Assembly: GCA_932521025.1 (NCBI GenBank)
Contig: OW051472.1
Location: forward strand, 9,734,001 to 9,798,000
Reading direction: 5' to 3'
Origin: Oscheius onirici
Taxonomy: Eukaryota; Nematoda; Chromadorea; Rhabditida; Rhabditidae
Length of the DNA stretch: 64,000 nt
Shown here: positions 20,253-32,700 of the stretch, in pieces
How positions within the stretch are numbered: the first letter of the stretch is position 1
Layout of the letters: each line of letters starts with the position of its first letter
Position numbers and translations under genes: made by a program
The notes under the pieces: generated by a model
The model's database searches: none
What the model saw: the letters and a program-made list of their open reading frames with translations, nothing else
Told to the model about the DNA's origin: nothing

Positions 20253-23200
20253 TTTTTTCAAATGAGTGAAAAGGAGACTCAAATATCTCTTCCAGAAAAC
20301 TCGCCTTCTTTCCCATGCTTCTCGTCCAAAGTCTTCGTTTTCTCCTTCTCCATATCTACATGAGAAATGTTTGTCTCGTCTTCCAGCTCTCGCCCTCTCG
20401 TCCCCAAATTGCCATAACAGGAGAGCGTCTGGCATTCTCATAAATCACACAGCTTCCAGTCTTTTTCCGCCCTAATCCCCTTTGCGTTTTTCCTCATTAG
20501 AGCCGAATAAACAGGGGTTGCCGCCGGCTGCCCAGCAGTCCGTAGTTCTTTGGATTTGATCCGGATCAAGAGCCCTCTCTCTGCAAAAATGATGATGTTG
20601 CACCCCGCGTTCCGAGCTATTTTTCCTCTGCTCTGAAAACGTCACCTTCAAGGAATCAATTTGCTCTTTCTGGGACGGGCGACCGCTTCCTCCTACCTTC
20701 GTACAATTTGGTTAAGGCCCAGTTCTTTGAATTTCTTAATTAGAAGGCGAGTAAACAATTAGAAAATCTGCTGGGTGAGGAGGATGGGAGCGGAGAGTTC
20801 TTGGTCACAACAATCTGTTTCTCACCCTGTATATTATAAGTTTTCTCTCGGGCAGTTTGACGGACGTTTTTCTCGACGAACACTAAAAATTTTGACTGAA
20901 TTGTGGTTCTGAATGGCTGAAGGGAATTTTAGTGGTTGAATGGCTGAAGCTGTCTCTGACAGCTCCATGCACTTTTCCCAGCGAATCTTTTAAGAATTCA
21001 AGTCTTTAAACGCATTTTCGCAAAAAAGAGGAAACAAATCGCTGGGTTCCTACTTTTTTTTCCGGTGTCGCCCACAAGATTTTGACGAAGCTTATATGCA
21101 TTCGCACCGCTTGCATGTGTTCGATTCTGAATTTTCTGAATTATTTAGGAGGAGACGAGGAAAAGTGCCCTCAGAAAGATTAAAAGGTCCCTATTCCCAG
21201 TACAGTTCCGTCTCAATTTCTCTTCCCTCCACTGCCGATTACGCCATAACATTACCATAGTTCGGACCCGTCCCCTCTCAACTGGTTTCTCCTGACAAAA
21301 AGGTGTGATATCTGACCGAGTCTCATTCCATCCAACTCCTTGCTATAGTCAACCAGGACCAGATCACTTTTAGTGCCCATCAAATGGCCGTTTCACGGAG
21401 TACACATCACAATTGTGTGTTGCTCCCTTCTTTCCACCAAAAGCCATGACTCTTCCTTTGACATTTCAAATTCACTGGGGCTCGCATTGACTCACGCTCG
21501 CTGTATTCAAAATTGACTCACAGACTGACCTTTTCACTCACAGCACGCTCGTACTATCAATGTTGTGGATCCTGGTTGACAATTAAGAAGTTTCTTCATT
21601 CTTTGCTCAAAAGTCACATTGTTTGCCGCTCTCGAGATTTGTTGGCACGACACGTAGAAAACCGCCAATTTTTTGATTTTTGGACGTTGTCATGAGGTTA
21701 CAGAGTCTTTGGAGAAAGTTACTTCAGTCCCTTTCCATCTAATTCTTGGACCGAGGCTATAGTCTCTAAACTAGCTACTGAGAATATTTAGTCCATTAAA
21801 TTTAGAACAAACAACTTGGGAACACGATTAGGACTAAATCTTGTCGGGACCCAACTTTTTTTGTACGAAATTTAAAGGACTAACTATTCTCAGTGGCTAC
21901 TTTACAGACTATATCTGCAATGGCTACACGAGCTCCAGTTTTTTGATGTCCCGCAAAGTTGAAAAAATTGATCAGCTCTATAATTTGCAGAATCATCTTC
22001 TCCAAGTCCCAAAATATAGATGGTTAGAGTTTTTGAAGCAATTGTTTCTGTTCCTTCTTTGCTAACTAATGTAGTATCGATATTCACTTGCTCACCGCGA
22101 TTTCGTTGACATTGCGGGGACCGGAATATGCTAATGTTAGTTATCGTTATTTAATTGTCGTTATTTAGACAATTTAATGTGACACACTCGGCAAATCGGT
22201 CTGGACTCCTGTATCAGATATACCTTTTTGTCCTTGCTGCTTCTTTGCAGACTGTCTTTCGCTGAAAATCTCACGATCATTAGTTTTTTTCCTTCAAATT
22301 TTGGAGTGCCAGGCACGAAGCCTCCAAAGTCATTAGCTTTTGTTCACACGCGTTCCCAAAAAAACTGCCTCATTCAGTTCTTAGCAACTGACAAAGGCTC
22401 TCCAAACCTATAGAGAGACAAAAAAAGACCAGAAGACAGTAGTTTCGAATGAAATCGGAAACTGCTTTTAGAACTCGCTCCTTCATCCGTCTGCTCCTGT
22501 TAACATTATGACGGCTTTGATCGGCTGGCTGACATTTGGCTGCCGAGTGCGAACGGCGCTCCCTCTCTGCTATATACATCTCTCTCGCTAATCAGCTTTC
22601 ACAGCCCTTTTTTGCCCGATTTTCACACCTTTAGCTGTTGCCAAAGAGAGGCCGCTATCTCTCGCCCTCTCGTAACAATCTCAAGGGAAATCTCCTCCTC
22701 CAAAAATGTAGGACTGACGACGAAATATGACACGTCTGTGTCAACCGACCTCCTTAAAGGACATTTTTCAAAATTGAGACAAGGGAGGAACTTGTTCTGG
22801 TCTCTGTGTCTCCTTTCTGAGTAATTTGGCTCTCCATTTGGTTTTTTTTTGCCCTCTGCCTCTCTTGAGGCGAACCCAATTCAAGGTGCCTCTCATTTTT
22901 CCCTTCAGCCTTTTTCTTGAAGAAAGCAGACGTAGGACTAATGATGAAACTCGGTAAACAAGTTATGTATCAAGACATATTTGAACGTTCTTCAAGGAAA
23001 TGCATCGGAGACAGTTTCAACCCGATAAAATTTTTTTGATGTAGTTTCTTCAAAGTTGCTTTCCAGGCAAGTTGTAGGTGCCCAGTCTTTTCTGGCTGCA
23101 AAATTTATGCAAACTGAATACTTTCCGTCTAGTTTATGACGGTTCAGTTTGATCCACCGGTTTAAATCCGACTGTGCCGTATTTTTTTAGCAACCTTGAC

Positions 23201-23480
23201 TCTTTCCTCTTTCTTGATAAATTGACTGCGAACTGGAACCTAGTCTTTTACTGAATCAGCGTCTCACTTCTTTTCCTATTCCGTTTTTCCTTTTCTTTCG
23301 TCATTTAGAGACGTTTTGGAAGATCAAAGAAACATAGAATACCGTAAAAACTCTAATAGAAGCACCCCTGTACGCAATTACGTAAGCATTTTTTTCGGGG
23401 TGAAGACATAATTTTTCAAATTGTTTTTTATTTTTCTTTGGTAGCTGAGATATCTATCTGCATGGGAAAAATAAGCGGAA
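20253..23480. other. Long intergenic region, no gene seen
   Basis: About 3.2 kb with short, low-complexity open frames only, apart from a foldback element at 21772-21899. Confidence 0.5.
21772..21899. mobile_element. 128-bp foldback element
   Basis: Arms of about 33 bp face each other: TAGCTACTGAGAATA on the left and TATTCTCAGTGGCTA on the right, continuing into TTAGTCC / GGACTAA and TTAAATTT / AAATTTAA. The loop is about 60 nt. Confidence 0.7.
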
Positions 23481-23489
23481 TGTTGGGAA

Positions 23490-23821
23490 AATTTTGTATC
23501 AACCCGAAGACGGATACGACTTAATAAGAAAACTCCTCGGTCATGCAGACCAACAGATGCTCAAAAATCCGCTTCTGGTCATGAGCACACAGGAACAGGT
23601 CCTATGTATCCGTCCAGCATTTTGGGGGTGGTGTCATATAATCTCGAAAAGTGAGTGAAAAAGAAATAAACATAGTTCAAACCCAGAAAAAGAAAAAAAT
23701 CAGTGTAAACATCCGTTTTGGGACTTGGGACGATCAAACTTTTTCCTTCTCTTCGGACGGTCGAATTTTTTCTTGGGACGGTCAAACGTCATGGGACGGT
23801 TAAAGCGAAAAAAAAAGCCAA
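23490..23821. mobile_element. Element related to the GGGACGGTC family (one end)
   Basis: Contains three to four imperfect copies of GGGACGGTCAAA separated by T-rich spacers (23720-23800) and an end matching the terminus of the element at 32593-33013. The stretch 23535-23590 (AAACTCCTCGGTCA ... GGTCATGAGCAC) matches the interior of that element on the opposite strand. Exact left boundary not resolved. Confidence 0.6.
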
Positions 23822-24991
23822 TTCACCATACGGTTTTGATAGACACACCATTTTTTCTTTCAAATCTCGTAAACGTACAAATCGAATGTCACAATGGCAT
23901 TATTTCCCTATCACTCGTTCAAATGACAAGCTAGTACTGTCTTGGGAGAGAGGGGAGGGGCCAGCTGGAGGTTAGGAAAAGGGTTGTATTATCGATCTCT
24001 CGTCGGCCCTCCGCCCATCGGCAGATCGCCGATCGCTGGCCATTGCTGCACACTAAACCTATTTGTTTCTCGTCCTTTCGGAGCTTATTCTGTGCCCCTA
24101 CTTCCTCCAAAACTGTCCTCTTTTTCCCTCAAAAGTACGGGCGGGAAGGGCTCCATTTTCAAACTGGTCAAGGCGATATTTGCATAGGGGGAACGCCGGG
24201 GCGTGAACGGCACGGATGCACTTCCTAGAATATATGGTTCTTGTTTTCCATTAAAAGGTTTTTGACCAAAACAGACGATATGATCTGAATCAACAAAAAA
24301 TATCAGTGTTTGTTATTTTTATGCCTCGACATTAGGATATCATGCTTCTTCTGAAAAATGGTCAGTTTTTCTTTCATTTCTTTCAAGAACGCTTAATAAT
24401 TTTCAAATTTTCCGCTGCAAAGTTGTGAAACGGGTTCCAGTCTATAACTTTGCAGGAAATAGAATTAGTCTTCGGCCAAAACCGTTCATATTTTTTTTCC
24501 AAACAACTTTATTATGCCAACCCTTTTCTTCTCGAGCTCAATCATACGCTTCCTGTTCCAGCTTTCTCACAGCCTCGTCTATTTACATATAAATATGAGC
24601 GGGAGAACGGCTGCAGCAGCCAATTACAAATCCACCAGAGCTCTCTTTGTCGGCACCTCAAATCCGATTTTGGCGCCTCTCTTTGGCAAGAAGAGGCGCC
24701 AGCTGATAGAGTGGGCAGCAGGCGTTCCTTATCTCTTCTGTTTTCCTTTTTTTTTTTGAAAACAGGCGCCATTTTTTGAGTCATTCAGAAGATATGCAGC
24801 CTCAGTTCGTGAAGAAATCCAATCCTTGACGTGTTGGCAAGTGAAAAAATTTGCTCTAGGACCCGGCTCGTTTTCTCTAGCAAAAGCGTCAAAAAGTGTA
24901 ACAGGAGACGGAAGGTTCAGCTTTGAAAGTACGGCGAAGCATAAATTAGGTTTTTTTTACTGTTTAGCACGCTCCAACAGTTCAAATAGAT

Positions 24992-25273
24992 TAGACATGG
25001 CTGACGGGCCGGGCTTGGGCCTGAAAGTTAAGACCCGGGCTTGAAAAGCTCGGACCGCGGGCAAATTTTAGAAAAAAGAGGTGCTTTTTACCAAAATCTG
25101 CATTTTTTCGTCATTTTTAGTAAAAAAAGGTGAGCAAAATATATCAATATTATTATTCTTTGATTTAGTTCTAAAATGCACTATAATATGACCATTTTTG
25201 GTCCGATCCCGGTCCGACGGCCAAGTCTGGGGGCCTTGCCCAGGCGGGCCGGCCCGGGCAGGAGCCATGTCTA
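24992..25273. mobile_element. 282-bp hAT-like element with GGGCC-rich ends
   Basis: Ends TAGACATGGCT / AGCCATGTCTA are flanked by the exact 8-mer AAATAGAT (24984-24991 and 25274-25281). Next to each end is a degenerate cluster of GGGCC, GGCCC and CCCGGGC words; the centre is AT-rich. Confidence 0.85.
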
Positions 25274-25281
25274 AAATAGAT

Positions 25282-26756
25282 CTTTAGGTAGAATTTAGTA
25301 ACCTTCAACCTGGGCAATTTTATCCCGTGAAAAATAACCAGACTGTCTAGACACAAGACTATTGTATCGAAATTTGAGTTGAGTAGAAGCTACCTTAGTA
25401 GGAAGAGACGAGACAGATGTGCTTTTGTGCCAACTATAGTCAAACTGAATAACTCTAAAAAAATTAAAAAAATAACTCGGAGTCCAACAAGACGTTTGAC
25501 TTGTAACCTCTGATCCGAACTTTTATTGTCTACAAATTTTAATCCAGTCAGTTCGACTAATTCTGTACTAGGACTTTGTCCCTTGGTATACTCTCCCCAC
25601 CAGTAGTTCTACCAGCCTTTCTACTGTGAGTCCACTCTTTTACGACTACTACTAGTACAGCACCTCACTGGAGCTGTTTGTGTTGTTTTGTGTTTTATTT
25701 TCTGAGCTCTTTTGGAAACACAAGAGAAGCCAATCGTTTCAAAGGGGTCTTTTTTCTCTGCAACAATTCTTCTCTTTTTAATTTTACACTCTTGCCTAAA
25801 AAATCTCTCTCTTTCCTTTGGCAAAAGATTACTTGCTCACTGATGCCTCTTTCCAAGCACTTTAAGATGTTTTTCCCTTGAGAGTAAGTGACAGACGCGT
25901 CTCTCTTTTTTCCTGTCTCTCCTCGACTCATCCTCCCGTCCTCCTAAAATATAGAGAGCCGCTTTTGATCTCGAGAACAGGGCTCTTAAGACATCAACTA
26001 AAAGACTGAACCACACTCGAACAGACTCCCTGTTTGTCCAGCTGACTTTGGTCTGCGTAATTTTCCAACGATTCGCATCGATTCTTCATCCTCGGGATCC
26101 AGACAACATTAGGGCTTTTTCATGGTGCTGGTGCGCTTGACTGTAAATCCGACTGTGACCTAGTGTTTGGATACAGAGAAAACTACCCCAACCGACCATA
26201 AAAACGGGTTCGGCTCTCTGGTTAGGACACATTCTGACGCTCTTTTACTGTTGCCTCACAGCTAGTTCTCGTGTCTCTCTGTCTCTTTTACAGTACCCCT
26301 CAGACGGTCAGTTTATATGATCTGACCGTTGTTTATCTTATCAATCGTTGAGGTCAGCCGACCTGTTTCCCATTGTTCATAGCGTAAGATCATCTCCCTC
26401 AAATTCAAATTCTCCTCTCCGATCTTATGGCGCCAAGGTTAATGTCCCAGTCTTGCGTAACATTTCCCTACTTTCCAAGCCTCCTCACTTCTTCACAGTA
26501 GATCTGTAGAACCATCTCATCTTCGAAGATTGACCTCTATTTGTCACACCTTGGCTCTCGACTGACCAATAGCCTTGTTTTTGTGTTGTGTTCCTCCTCT
26601 GTCCGCTGTTACAACTAGAAGAGGCCGGGATCTATTAGGCTCCTGACGGGGCAACTAGACAACAAATTTGGATCATTTTTAGTGCTCACCCTTCTCTTGT
26701 GTTTCTTAAACCTTTCCTGTTTTCTAATCCCAAATTTTTCAGTTGCGGGTCTCAAA
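25282..26756. other. Intergenic region upstream of LRCH
   Basis: No gene seen. The last 16 bases form the 5' UTR after a TTTTTCAG acceptor at 26742, which could be either a cis intron end or a spliced-leader acceptor. Confidence 0.45.
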
Positions 26757-29700
26757 ATGTCGGGTACGTGGTCGCGAAAGCGACGGAGTGCCGGTACCTC
26801 CAGTGTGCCAGCTCCTCTCAGCCGAGAACCGTTAGCTCCACGTCAGCCGGATGCCTTTCCACTCCCGCCAGCTATGCAACATCAACAAGTTGTGAGTTCC
26901 TCTCTTTTCTGGGGCTCCCCCTTCCACTTCAATTTCCGGTAAAATAGAGAGCCTAACAATCTCTATGCGCACATCGATTTTGTGCCAGATGTTCGTTCGC
27001 CGGACCCACTGACTGACCATCAGCAATTAGCCAGAGGGGGTTCCACGGAGAGGGCCGGGTTTCCGCTTAAGAAAGCCCTTTCCGCCGGTTGCCTCATTTG
27101 TCTTCCTAGAACTTATGGATCACAGAATTCAGAATTTTCATCCATTTTTTGCTCACATATCCAGCCCTGACCGCAAATTGTACCGCCTGTAATAGTCGTC
27201 TTCCCACGCTCTCTTCAAAAGCCCCAAACGCTTTCTTTCCACTTGACCGAGCTCAAATTTTCTCCCAGACTTAGTATAGTGACCTCTGGCTCTTTCCTCC
27301 TCACGATTAGGGATCCTTCCAGTCATCTCTCTCTGACCAGTGTTCGCGACGACATCCATCATTCCGTCCCTCTCATTTTGATGCTTCTTCGTGCAATTAT
27401 GATGCATAACTTTCGGAAGCTCGAATGTTCAAGCGCCGCTGCTCAATTTCCGCCTTGGTTTCCCGAAATGGGGCCCTTCAGACAGCCGCGCCTGTTTTTG
27501 TTCGTCATTCAATTAAAACCAGGGTTCAGACTCGCCAGAGCTTTTATTTAACTCAGATTCTACCGCATTGTTTTGAGAGGATCTTTTTTTTGTTTTGAGA
27601 GGCGGTGTGAAAACCATAGGAAGAGGGGAATCATTAATTGTTGGGTCAGTCATTTCCGACTGACCTCTCTCCCTCTCTGGCCATTTTGGGAGGAAGGAGG
27701 GCGTCTTTCGACTTTCAATTTCAGTTTCCTCACTCTTCATTAGAAACAGATAAAAGCTCTAATCTGATAGTCAAAAAACAGCTGAAAGAATCCCATTCCG
27801 TAGACTTTTTTTTAGCTCTCTCGGGTGCTGTTTCCGATCGTCCAAAGTAGCCATATTCTCTTCTAAAAACTTTTTACTGTTTCTGCAGCGCCTGTCTCTC
27901 CGTTCCTTTACTGTCCTTCCGCTAATTACATCTCCATAATCTTTGTTTGTTCACGGCGGGACAAATTATGCCACAGGTATCAGGTGGCCTTCGTCTCGTA
28001 AAGTTTGACTACATAATATATGCTATACTACTGGAGTTTATAATGACTCGGGGAGACTGATTGAATGCGTTAGCAGGCTCTGCAAGAGAGATGTGATGAG
28101 GAGACCGGGTTAGGTCCTCAGATCCCGTTACGAGACCTAATTAGCTTAATGTCCGAGCACCAAGTTTGGGGTTAGAGAATCAGATTACTGGGTTGGATAC
28201 TTTTTCTCTCAGCTCTCCTTCCACAAACACATGTTCTTTCCCACCCCCTCTTTTCCAAACTAATGAATCAGTCTTCTCCCATTTTTTATTGTTTCCAATA
28301 AAACCCGTCAGCTCAAAGAGCTCCCGCGACGCTTAAAAGCATATTAATTGCCGTGGACACAGCTGGCAATCAGCATTGGATTACAGAAATTCTTTTGGGC
28401 TTAAAAAGCGGGGATCTTACTGTAGGCAGAACTAACTGAAAATCATATGCAAACAGGCTTCCCTTTGTACGCGACAGCCGCTCAACAAATATTCCAGTTG
28501 TCCCTTGAGAATCTTCCCCCATGCCGTCTTGTAAATTTCACATTTTCAGCTTCTCTCCCGCTCCACGGAGAGAATGTTCGAAGATGCTGAACTTTCTGGA
28601 GTTCTGAGTCTGGCCGGCAGGAAATTGAAGACGTTTCCGACTGTGATGGCCGACAAGTACGACATATCCGATCTTGTGGCGTCAGGTACGTTTTTTTCTC
28701 AAAACGGTGGGAGAACAGTAGCAAAGGCCAAATCTGACCACCATTAGTCATTCTCGACACTCAATCAAAAAGATGCGATCTTGGGATCTCGAGGGACTAA
28801 CGGGAAGGCACCTAGGCGATAGAATGAGAGACCGGGTGTTTCTGAAGGTCAGGAACAGGGAGAGAGAGAAAGAAACATGGTCTATGTATATGGTTCTTTC
28901 CCTTTTGAACAGTTGTAGGATAAATTATTTCCAAGGTGGGAGGAAATCAAAGTCATATGGTTTGTTCAAAAAGTCAACGACATACAGTAACCCATTTGAT
29001 TCTGTTCGAGACCAATAATATTGGGGCGCTTTCAAAAAAAGAACAGAAAAACAATGTTTCGGTGAGAACGGCAGAAGAAATTTTAAAAACACTGCTTGAA
29101 AGCGCCAAAATTGGTGGTCTCGAACAGAATCAAACGGGTTACTGTATATCGTTGACTTTTTAAACAAACCATAGAACCAAGTTCGAAACAGGCTTATCCT
29201 TCATACAGTTCCAGACACTCGTAAAAGACCATTACGCGTCGGATATTGCCCTTCTTCTACGAGGTCGTTGTCTCTCGCTTTCTCCCAACCACGATCGCAA
29301 TTTGTTAGAGAAGCAGCAGCCATTTGTCGAACCTCTCTCTCTGGTCCTTTCGAAACCGCGGGATCCATTATTTTGACAAATATCCTGGGGGCAGGCGGCA
29401 TACTGCCTAGGAACAGGTGCTGGGGGCTTCTCGAGAGCTACCACCCTGTGTGTAAATGAAGACCATGGGGGAGAGAGGGAGCCGCCAAGATGGGTATTGT
29501 CTGGTGACAGCACAGCCTGCTATATTGGCGCCTATAGTGCTTTGTCAAAGCGACATAGGGTCTCCGAGGGGAGAGGGCGAGGTCAGCATGTAAAAGGAGA
29601 GAGGGACGTTACGAGGACAGAAAGACGTAACTCGTTTTCCAGATCTAAGCAATAACCGTCTCTCCGTCGTCCCTCCTGATGTCTGCGAACTTCGATCTCT

Positions 29701-32700
29701 CGAAACGTTGAGGGTATGTCATAATAGTCTGAGAAGAGTACCGTCCAATATCTCCCTGCTCCAGGCACTTGTCTACCTAGATTTGAGGTGAGTGGCGCGC
29801 ACGCTTTTTTTTATTATTGTCTGGCAGTTGCCAGAAATCTTGGCTCTTGTTAGATATAGCGGGATTTTGAAACTTTTTTTAAAAAATTTTCCCTGCACTG
29901 TTTTTCTATAAAATTAACCGGGATTATCTTTTTTTTCTGCAAACGAAAATCTTTAAATTTCAATCTCTTCTCTGTCTGAATAGAAAAAAAAAGATGATCC
30001 CTGTTAATTTCAAGAACAACAGTGCAGGGACTTTTTTTTCAACAAAAGTTTCAAAATCCCGCTATAACGAACAAGAGCCGAAATCTTTTCGTTCTTTGAA
30101 AAAGCAGGAAAATGATCAGAGAGACAAGGACAAATATGTTTTCAGCAACAATCAACTTTCGACTCTTCCTTTGCCTCTCTTCGAACTTCCTCTGGAAATT
30201 CTTCTGTTGACAGGAAACCGTTTCGAGAATATTCCTCGCGAGATCCGAAACCTGTCGTCTACATTGACAGAACTGGTCAGTTTTCTATATTTTAAAATCT
30301 GAACCAATTTCTCCAGGATCTCGGACACAATTATCTCAAAACAATCCCTGCCGACATTGCTCTCTTGAAAATGCTGAAAGTGTTGAACTTGAGAAAAAAC
30401 TTCCTGGATCAATTTCCTTCCGAACTATGCCGTCTGAGTTTGAGCATTCTGGACCTGTCTTCCAATCAATTCACCCAATTGCCGCTCCATATCAGGAAAA
30501 TGAAGACCCTGATCGAGTTGTACATTCACGACAATCCGCTGCAATCACCGCCAACTTCGATAGTGGAGAAAGTGAGCTTTTTAAAATCCAATAGAAAGCA
30601 GAAATACTGGCCGATCAGTTGCTCGTTCACTTACCGTATCATTGTCGAACAGTTCCGTAAAAAGTCGGTTGTACTGCAGTAGGCGCCTCGTTCAAACTAG
30701 CCTGATTACGCGTTTTTCACTATTTTTCTTTCATTTTTCGCGTTTGAAAGCATCTTTATTGAGTTCAGCGTGTAAAACAAGCATTCTGACATGAAAATTG
30801 GTCAAAAGATCCCGAAAACATGTTCTCTATATGCCGCTCTCCGACATCTTTTGCTTATTTCTGGATATTTTCGATCAATCTTCTCATCCAGGGGGTTGTT
30901 TTACACGTTGAATTCAATAAGCTGGGTTAGAAATGTGAAAAATGAAAGAAAATGGTGAAAAACGCTATTTTGGGCTGATTGGGGAATTGGCGCAAAAAAT
31001 TTTGAACGAAAGTAGGTGCCTACTGCAGTATAAGTTTGTTCATTCAGAACTAGCAGCTCACTAAATGCGGTCCCATGTTCTCAATTTACAAAAGAACGCT
31101 TTAAAATTTCGCGCCATATCGAATAACAACCCATTCTCAATAATCCAATTTAGGGTCGAGAGCACATCTTCAAGTGGATGGACACGGCATCCGGCGGCGG
31201 ACAGATGACACCAATGAGGGTCAGCTCGTCCACTTTGCGAGGAGCCAGGGACTTGGGCCGAAGCGTGATGGTGCAGTCCGAAGAGAGTCCTCTAAGAAAG
31301 ACATCGGTACCCGAGAGACGGTCAAGAACAACCCGATTCCATACAGTTACTGGAAGTGATTCCGGCTATGCCAGTACAGCCGACGAGCATCGTCTCAGTC
31401 ATGAGGTTGGTTCACAACGTTTGAAGCTTTCTCTGCATGACGGCGGTCTCTAGACTAATAATCTTAAGTTTCCGTCGGAGTGTTGAAAGAAGAACAGCTT
31501 CTGCTCTAACTAAACTAATACGGTATGACGTGTGCCCGAGATTCATTTCGCATGTTTTTTCTCTCTAACCCACGGCTCTGTCAAGCCGCAAGCCTGAGTT
31601 CTAGCTAGAATTTTTGCTGTCTTTGGAGATCAAGTGAAGGTGTCATAGGGAGAGTTTAAGAACTAACTTTACTTTATTTTAATTACCAGAAAGTAAAGAT
31701 GCGAGTTTGAAATTTCCAAGCCAGTATTACAACAGTATCCTTTTTGTCGTTGTTTCTCTGCCTCTCGGGCCTGTTCTCCATCTCGTCTATTGTGATTATT
31801 CGCTTCTCGAGGAAAAATTTGATGTTCTGGATACCACTAACTGATAAAACAGTGTTCATCTTCACCCATGACACCTTCACTTGACACAACGCATTCTTCA
31901 CAACCACCTAAACATCAATTTTTCAGCTTGGCCCCACAGTGCTTGACGACATACACGAATACGGTGTCTTTTCGCCGTCTCCAGACGAGGGCATCCATGA
32001 GAAGGAAACTAGTTCGGAGTCGGTATCGCTGAAGAGTCAAGACTCTTCGGCTCCATCTGATCCAGTTCAAATCGCTCAGACTTCAAAGGCGAAATCTTTG
32101 GCCCCATTGGCAACAGCTGAAGATTCGCCAGCTTCTACAGCCGTCCCAACGAGGCAAACTTCTCCAAACGGAAACTTGCCAGTTTTGGAGAAAAAGACTG
32201 CTCTGGACATGAGAAACAACAACAGTACGGGCACGAAGGATGCCTACAAGACACCGACGGCTATTGTTGCTCCAACTATACCCTCACGACCAATGTCCAA
32301 AGTTGCTCCGATTGTGAACAATGTGAGAAAGATGACGACGACTACCGTAACCAATAAAGTCACGAAGCCTGTAACACCTGCAAGTTTTTTTGTCAAAAAA
32401 GATAAAAATAGATTTTAGGCAACTAAACTGTCTCCTCCGGGTTCAAAGCTAAAACCAGTGGAATCGGCAGCAGTGAAGAGAGAAACGTCAACAAGTACTG
32501 TTGGAGCAAAGAGACAACCGATCATGGTTCCACAGAGTAAGTTTGTGAAAGAATTTGATGAACGCTACTGTTCTGGATCCACTAAAAACAATGGCTCTTT
32601 TTCACTTTAACCGTCCCATGACTTTTGACCGTCCCAAGAAAAAAATTGACCGTCCCAAGAAAAAATTTGACCGTCCCAAGAGCATGAAAAAAAGTTTGAC